Made by a program: the position numbers and the translations under genes | Part shown: piece by piece, positions 6,346-8,765 of the stretch | How the letters are laid out: the number at the start of each line of letters is the position of its first letter | How positions within the stretch are numbered: the first letter of the stretch is position 1 | Notes under the pieces: generated by a model | The model's database searches: none | What the model saw: only the letters and a program-made list of their open reading frames with translations | What the model was told of the DNA's origin: nothing | NCBI GenBank assembly: GCA_023395695.1 | Contig: JAEWYJ010000158.1 | Span: 1 to 8,765, forward strand | Direction of reading: 5' to 3' | Length of the DNA: 8,765 bases | DNA from: Bacillota bacterium | GTDB taxonomy: Bacteria; Bacillota; Clostridia; Oscillospirales; Ruminococcaceae

Positions 6346-7356
6346 ATGAAAAAGCTTTTAGCATTTACCCTTGCCGCCACGCTGGCCGTTATGACCGGCT
6401 GCGGCGCTGCGTCCTCTTCCGCTGCGCCTTCCTCCGGGGGCGCTTCCTCAGAACCGGTCAACGAGGCAAAGCCGGTTGTTATCGGCATTATCCAGCCGAT
6501 GGAGCACCCGTCGCTCAACCAGATTCGTGAAACCATCATCGAAGAATTTGACGCGCTTGGGCTGGGCGGCGCCGTCAAAATTGAGTACCGCAACGCCAAC
6601 GGTGACGCTTCCATGCTGCCGACCATTATGAGCGAGCTTATAGGCGGCGGTGTGGATATTCTGGTCCCGATTGCCACCGGCACCGCGCAGGCTGCGGCTG
6701 CCGCAACCGACACGCTGCCCATTATTTTCTCGGCCGTTTCAAACCCGGTGGAGGCCGGGCTGGTCACCTCCTTTGAAGAGACAACCGGAAATATTACCGG
6801 TGTTTCCAACGCCATCGCCATTGAGGATATTTTCGCGCTTGCCAGAGAACTGACCCCCGACGTTAAGACTTTCGGCCTTGTCTACACCACCAGCGAGGTC
6901 AACTCTATGGCCGGCATTGCCCGCGCCCGCGCCTACTGCGATGCGAACGGCATCCCTTATAAGGAGGCCGCCATCACCGGTGTGGGTGAGCTCCAGTCGG
7001 CGGCGCAGTCGCTGGCCGGTCAGGTCGACGCATTTTTCACCCCCAACGACAACACCATCGCCTCGGCCATTTCAATCTATCTGCAGGTGGCCAACGACGC
7101 GGGCATTCCGGTCTATGTCGGGGCCGACTCCATGGTCGCCGACGGCGGCCTTGCAACGGTGGGCATCGACTATACCGTGCTGGGCCGGCAGACTGCCCGA
7201 ATGGTCGCACGCATCTTAAACGGCGAAAGCATTGCCGAAAACCACGTTGAGCAGATTCAGGAATATGCCAGAATGATCAACATGGTCACCGCCAACCAGC
7301 TTGGCGTTACAATACCCGCCGCGCTCAGGGACGAATTTGTCATTATAAAGGAATAG
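6346..7356 (+). CDS. trpX: ABC transporter substrate-binding lipoprotein, TrpX-like
   Basis: This 336-residue extracytoplasmic binding protein begins with a lipoprotein signal peptide ending VMTGC (Cys19 is the lipidated residue), followed by a Ser/Ala/Gly-rich tether to about residue 40. The mature part has the two-lobed layout of the ABC_sub_bind (COG2984) family: VVIGIIQPMEHPSLNQIRET (45-64), GGGVDILVPIATG, PIIFSAVSNPVEAGLV, NITGVSNAIAIED, FFTPNDNTIASA, PVYVGADSMV. TrpX proteins of this family are linked to Trp T-boxes in other Firmicutes and are thought to bind tryptophan. Location behind a UGG T-box and TrpB2 supports that ligand. AAAGGAG lies about 8 nt before the ATG. The usual permease and ATPase genes do not follow; a terminator does, so partners must be encoded elsewhere. 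Confidence 0.85.
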   Translation: MKKLLAFTLAATLAVMTGCGAASSSAAPSSGGASSEPVNEAKPVVIGIIQPMEHPSLNQIRETIIEEFDALGLGGAVKIEYRNANGDASMLPTIMSELIGGGVDILVPIATGTAQAAAAATDTLPIIFSAVSNPVEAGLVTSFEETTGNITGVSNAIAIEDIFALARELTPDVKTFGLVYTTSEVNSMAGIARARAYCDANGIPYKEAAITGVGELQSAAQSLAGQVDAFFTPNDNTIASAISIYLQVANDAGIPVYVGADSMVADGGLATVGIDYTVLGRQTARMVARILNGESIAENHVEQIQEYARMINMVTANQLGVTIPAALRDEFVIIKE

Positions 7357-7386
7357 CCCAAAAACCCGGCGTTATTCCATAAACAG

Positions 7387-7424
7387 AAAAAGCGTTGCCG
7401 TAAGCTTTGCGGCAGCGCTTTTTT
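7387..7424 (+). terminator. Intrinsic terminator of the trpB2-trpX unit
   Basis: AAAAAGCGTTGCCG (7387-7400) pairs with 7410-7423 (one G-T wobble) around a 9-nt loop and ends in six Ts. It begins 30 nt after the trpX stop and closes the transcription unit. Confidence 0.92.
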
Positions 7425-7587
7425 GTGATACTAAACACGGACTAAAAACCCTTAATACCAATCCATTCAATCTTTTAATAAGATGTCGGTATGAGCCCGG
7501 CGGTCTGTTTTGTCCCTGACGGCGCTATTTATCCTGCCAAAGGCAAAACAGCCGCATAATGCTTGCATTTTAAGTCGGTGATGAGTA

Positions 7588-8340
7588 TTAGCCTATGAAC
7601 ATCTGCGTCCAGTAGTTGCCGCTGGCTACATAGCCGACGCCAATTTGGGTAAAGGAGCCGTTAAGAATGTTGGCGCGGTGTCCCGAGGAGTTCATCCAGC
7701 CAGTGACAACGGCCTGAGGCGTGCTGTAGCCCATGGCAATATTCTCGCCCGCGGTGCGGTAAGAAATACCGAACTTGCTCATCATATCAAACGGAGAACC
7801 GTAGGTCGGGCTGGTGTGGGAGAAATAACCCTTATCACGCATATCCTGAGACTTGGCGCGGGCCACGTCCGAAAGCTTTGCGTTCAGGGTAAGAGCGCCG
7901 AGGCCGTTTTTGGCACGCTCAACATTGACCAGCCTGACAACCTCGGCCTCATAGGCGCTGACAGAGCTTGAAGAGTTGCTGCCAGAGCTATTATTAGACG
8001 AGCCGCCGTTGGACGAGCCGCCGTTGGACGAGCCGTTATTGGACGAGCCGCCGTTGGACGAACCGCCGTTAGACGAACCGTTATTGGACGAGCTGCCGTT
8101 GGACGAGCCGTTATTGGGGCAGTTATAGCTGTAGGTTTTGCCGCCTGACTTCTGCTGTGAGTTGATAAACTGCGAAAGTATTGAGTTAATATCGTTATAT
8201 GTTTGGCTCTGGGAGTTGCCGGACGCATTCCATGTATAATATTTTGTGGTGGGGCAGCTTGAGGACCCGGCCGCATTTGCACCCACGGTCAGCATTGCTG
8301 CGCACAGCGTCACAGACATCATCATTGTCAGCTTTTTCAA
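7588..8340 (-). CDS. Secreted CAP/SCP-domain protein (YkwD-like) with Asn/Gly/Ser repeat linker
   Basis: This 250-residue exported protein has a signal peptide (about 1-23, MKKLTMMMSVTLCAAMLTVG then ANA before the cut). A small N-terminal segment (24-75) with Cys29 and Cys74 follows, then a low-complexity Asn/Gly/Ser linker (76-127), then a CAP domain (128-250). CAP hallmarks seen are VRLVNVERAKNGL, GYFSHTSP (His175), TAGENIAMGY (Glu199) and GWMNSSGHRANILN (His221); these His/Glu residues form the usual cavity of the family, whose biochemical role in bacteria is poorly known and whose members include spore and cell-wall associated proteins. The TTG start is supported by AGGAGG 8 nt upstream (minus strand 8354-8349). 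It lies directly downstream of a 29-codon small ORF and may be co-transcribed with it. No clear terminator follows. Confidence 0.92.
   Translation of the reverse strand: MKKLTMMMSVTLCAAMLTVGANAAGSSSCPTTKYYTWNASGNSQSQTYNDINSILSQFINSQQKSGGKTYSYNCPNNGSSNGSSSNNGSSNGGSSNGGSSNNGSSNGGSSNGGSSNNSSGSNSSSSVSAYEAEVVRLVNVERAKNGLGALTLNAKLSDVARAKSQDMRDKGYFSHTSPTYGSPFDMMSKFGISYRTAGENIAMGYSTPQAVVTGWMNSSGHRANILNGSFTQIGVGYVASGNYWTQMFIG
7997..8116 (-). repeat. 15-bp tandem repeat, eight units, inside the CAP-protein linker
   Basis: Plus-strand unit GACGAGCCGCCGTTG repeats eight times in register, with variants GACGAGCCGTTATTG. On the coding strand each unit gives a pentapeptide N(N/G)GSS (one unit reads NGSSS). 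The order of Asn and Gly units suggests a 45-bp higher-order unit NNGSS-NGGSS-NGGSS. Such repeats often vary in copy number by slippage without frameshift, which would lengthen or shorten the linker. Confidence 0.9.
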
Positions 8341-8376
8341 AATAAAATCCTCCTATGATTCATATTGGAATGTAAC

Positions 8377-8400
8377 TGGCCGGCGCTTGGGCGCCGGCCA
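8377..8400. other. Perfect GC-rich hairpin between the small ORF and the CAP gene
   Basis: TGGCCGGCGC (8377-8386) and GCGCCGGCCA (8391-8400) form a 10-bp stem with a 4-nt loop (CCAA on the minus strand). It lies 12 nt after the small ORF stop and about 20 nt before the CAP-gene Shine-Dalgarno sequence. No T run follows on either strand, so it is unlikely to be a simple terminator. It could block RNase, mark an mRNA processing point, or set the ratio of the two products. Confidence 0.7.
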
Positions 8401-8412
8401 TAGGTATAACGC

Positions 8413-8502
8413 TTAGTTACCCCAATTCAGGCACTGACCAAGCATTTGCAACAGAGCGCTACAGTCAAAAGAACCGCCGCTGAAAGAGAAGCAATTGAAC
8501 AT
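8413..8502 (-). CDS. 29-residue cysteine-containing small protein, unknown function
   Basis: The ATG at 8502 (minus strand) is preceded by an ideal AAGGAGGT with 8 nt between AGGAGG and the ATG, and the frame ends in TAA at 8413-8415. The peptide begins MFNCFSFSGGSFDC and ends LGQCLNWGN. Cysteines are at 4, 14 and 24, exactly ten residues apart, and FNC and FDC recur. It is nearly uncharged (one Asp, no Lys or Arg) with aromatic and hydrophobic residues, and has no typical signal peptide. It matches no family I recognise. It lies just upstream of the CAP-domain gene on the same strand with only a hairpin between, so co-expression is likely. Alternatives are a regulatory leader peptide for the CAP gene, a small structural (for example spore-layer) peptide, or a precursor of a modified peptide; I have no evidence to choose. 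Confidence 0.6.
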   Translation of the reverse strand: MFNCFSFSGGSFDCSALLQMLGQCLNWGN

Positions 8503-8690
8503 TGCAGTTACCTCCTTGTCATATTTGCCTTGCAAGTGCAATTACAGGGTAACAAAACCGACAATAAAAAGCAAATGCAATATCTACCTCGTTACTGGGT
8601 ATTAAATTTACAAGGGCTTATTTCCCAATTTAAGGTACAAAACAAAGAAAATTTAAAAATTATAAACATAAAAACACAATTAATATGCTT

Positions 8691-8765
8691 TTAACCAATA
8701 ATACTGACCAGAGCGCTGGCAAAATGCATAAAAAGAGAAAAGGCATAATAGTGGCAAAAAATACG
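8691..8765 (-). other. Possible gene end or decayed relative of the small Cys peptide (cut by window edge)
   Basis: On the minus strand a frame runs in from the edge for 24 codons to TAA (8693-8691), ending SALVSIIG. Compared with the 29-residue ORF, the words TTCTCTTT, AGCGCTCTG and GGTCAGT occur in the same order on the same strand, and the translations share FS, F, SAL and a final G in register. The cysteines at the matching places are missing, and no ribosome binding site is seen within the window. It could equally be the C-terminal tail of an unrelated membrane protein. Confidence 0.25.

Noticed and set aside
7997..8116. CRISPR-like array
   Set aside because: Units are 15 bp, directly adjacent with no spacers, and in frame within a protein linker.
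8377..8400. Intrinsic terminator for the small ORF
   Set aside because: No T run on either strand after the stem; kept as a hairpin of unknown role.
8446..8694. 82-codon plus-strand open frame
   Set aside because: Antisense to the small Cys ORF and its AT-rich leader, with no ribosome binding site.

Overview
The window looks like chromosomal DNA of a spore-forming, anaerobic, moderately GC-rich Firmicute, most like the Clostridia and probably Oscillospiraceae/Ruminococcaceae. This is an inference. It rests on a complete spoIIA (sigma F) operon, a tryptophan T-box leader, strong AGGAGG-type ribosome binding sites including ones in front of TTG starts, and many intrinsic terminators. I see no insertion sequence, phage gene, CRISPR array, rRNA or tRNA.

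Layout. (1) 1-238, minus: the N-terminus of a methyl-accepting chemotaxis protein, cut by the window edge. (2) 239-923: a long intergenic stretch. It holds a dyad-rich element at 328-427 that can fold into a three-way junction, and two Spo0A-box-like direct repeats at 596-602 and 617-623. (3) 924-2365, plus: spoIIAA-spoIIAB-sigF, the partner-switching module that controls the first forespore sigma factor, closed by a perfect 20-bp-stem terminator. The sigma F protein is about 25 residues short at its N-terminus, and its gene overlaps the end of spoIIAB. (4) 2420-2951: no convincing gene; one unexplained GC-rich open frame. (5) 2952-4292, minus: a CitX-CitG fusion for making and attaching the citrate lyase prosthetic group, with no lyase genes in view. 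(6) 4513-7424, plus: a transcription unit made of a sigma-A promoter, a T-box leader with a UGG (Trp) specifier, a TrpB2-type tryptophan synthase beta chain, a TrpX-like lipoprotein of an ABC importer, and a terminator. The promoter of citXG points the other way in the shared intergenic region. (7) 7588-8502, minus: a secreted CAP/SCP-domain protein preceded by a 29-residue cysteine-containing small ORF with an ideal ribosome binding site, with a perfect GC-rich hairpin between them. (8) 8518-8765: AT-rich, with what may be a decayed relative of the small ORF at the window edge.

How parts work together. SpoIIAB binds and inhibits sigma F and phosphorylates SpoIIAA; dephosphorylated SpoIIAA frees sigma F in the forespore. 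The trp unit should be switched on when uncharged tRNA-Trp accumulates. It would then supply tryptophan by uptake (TrpX) and by condensing indole with serine (TrpB2); no trpA is present, which suggests indole salvage.

The items I consider least described are the small Cys peptide/CAP-protein pair, the structured element in front of the chemotaxis gene, and the shortened sigma F.
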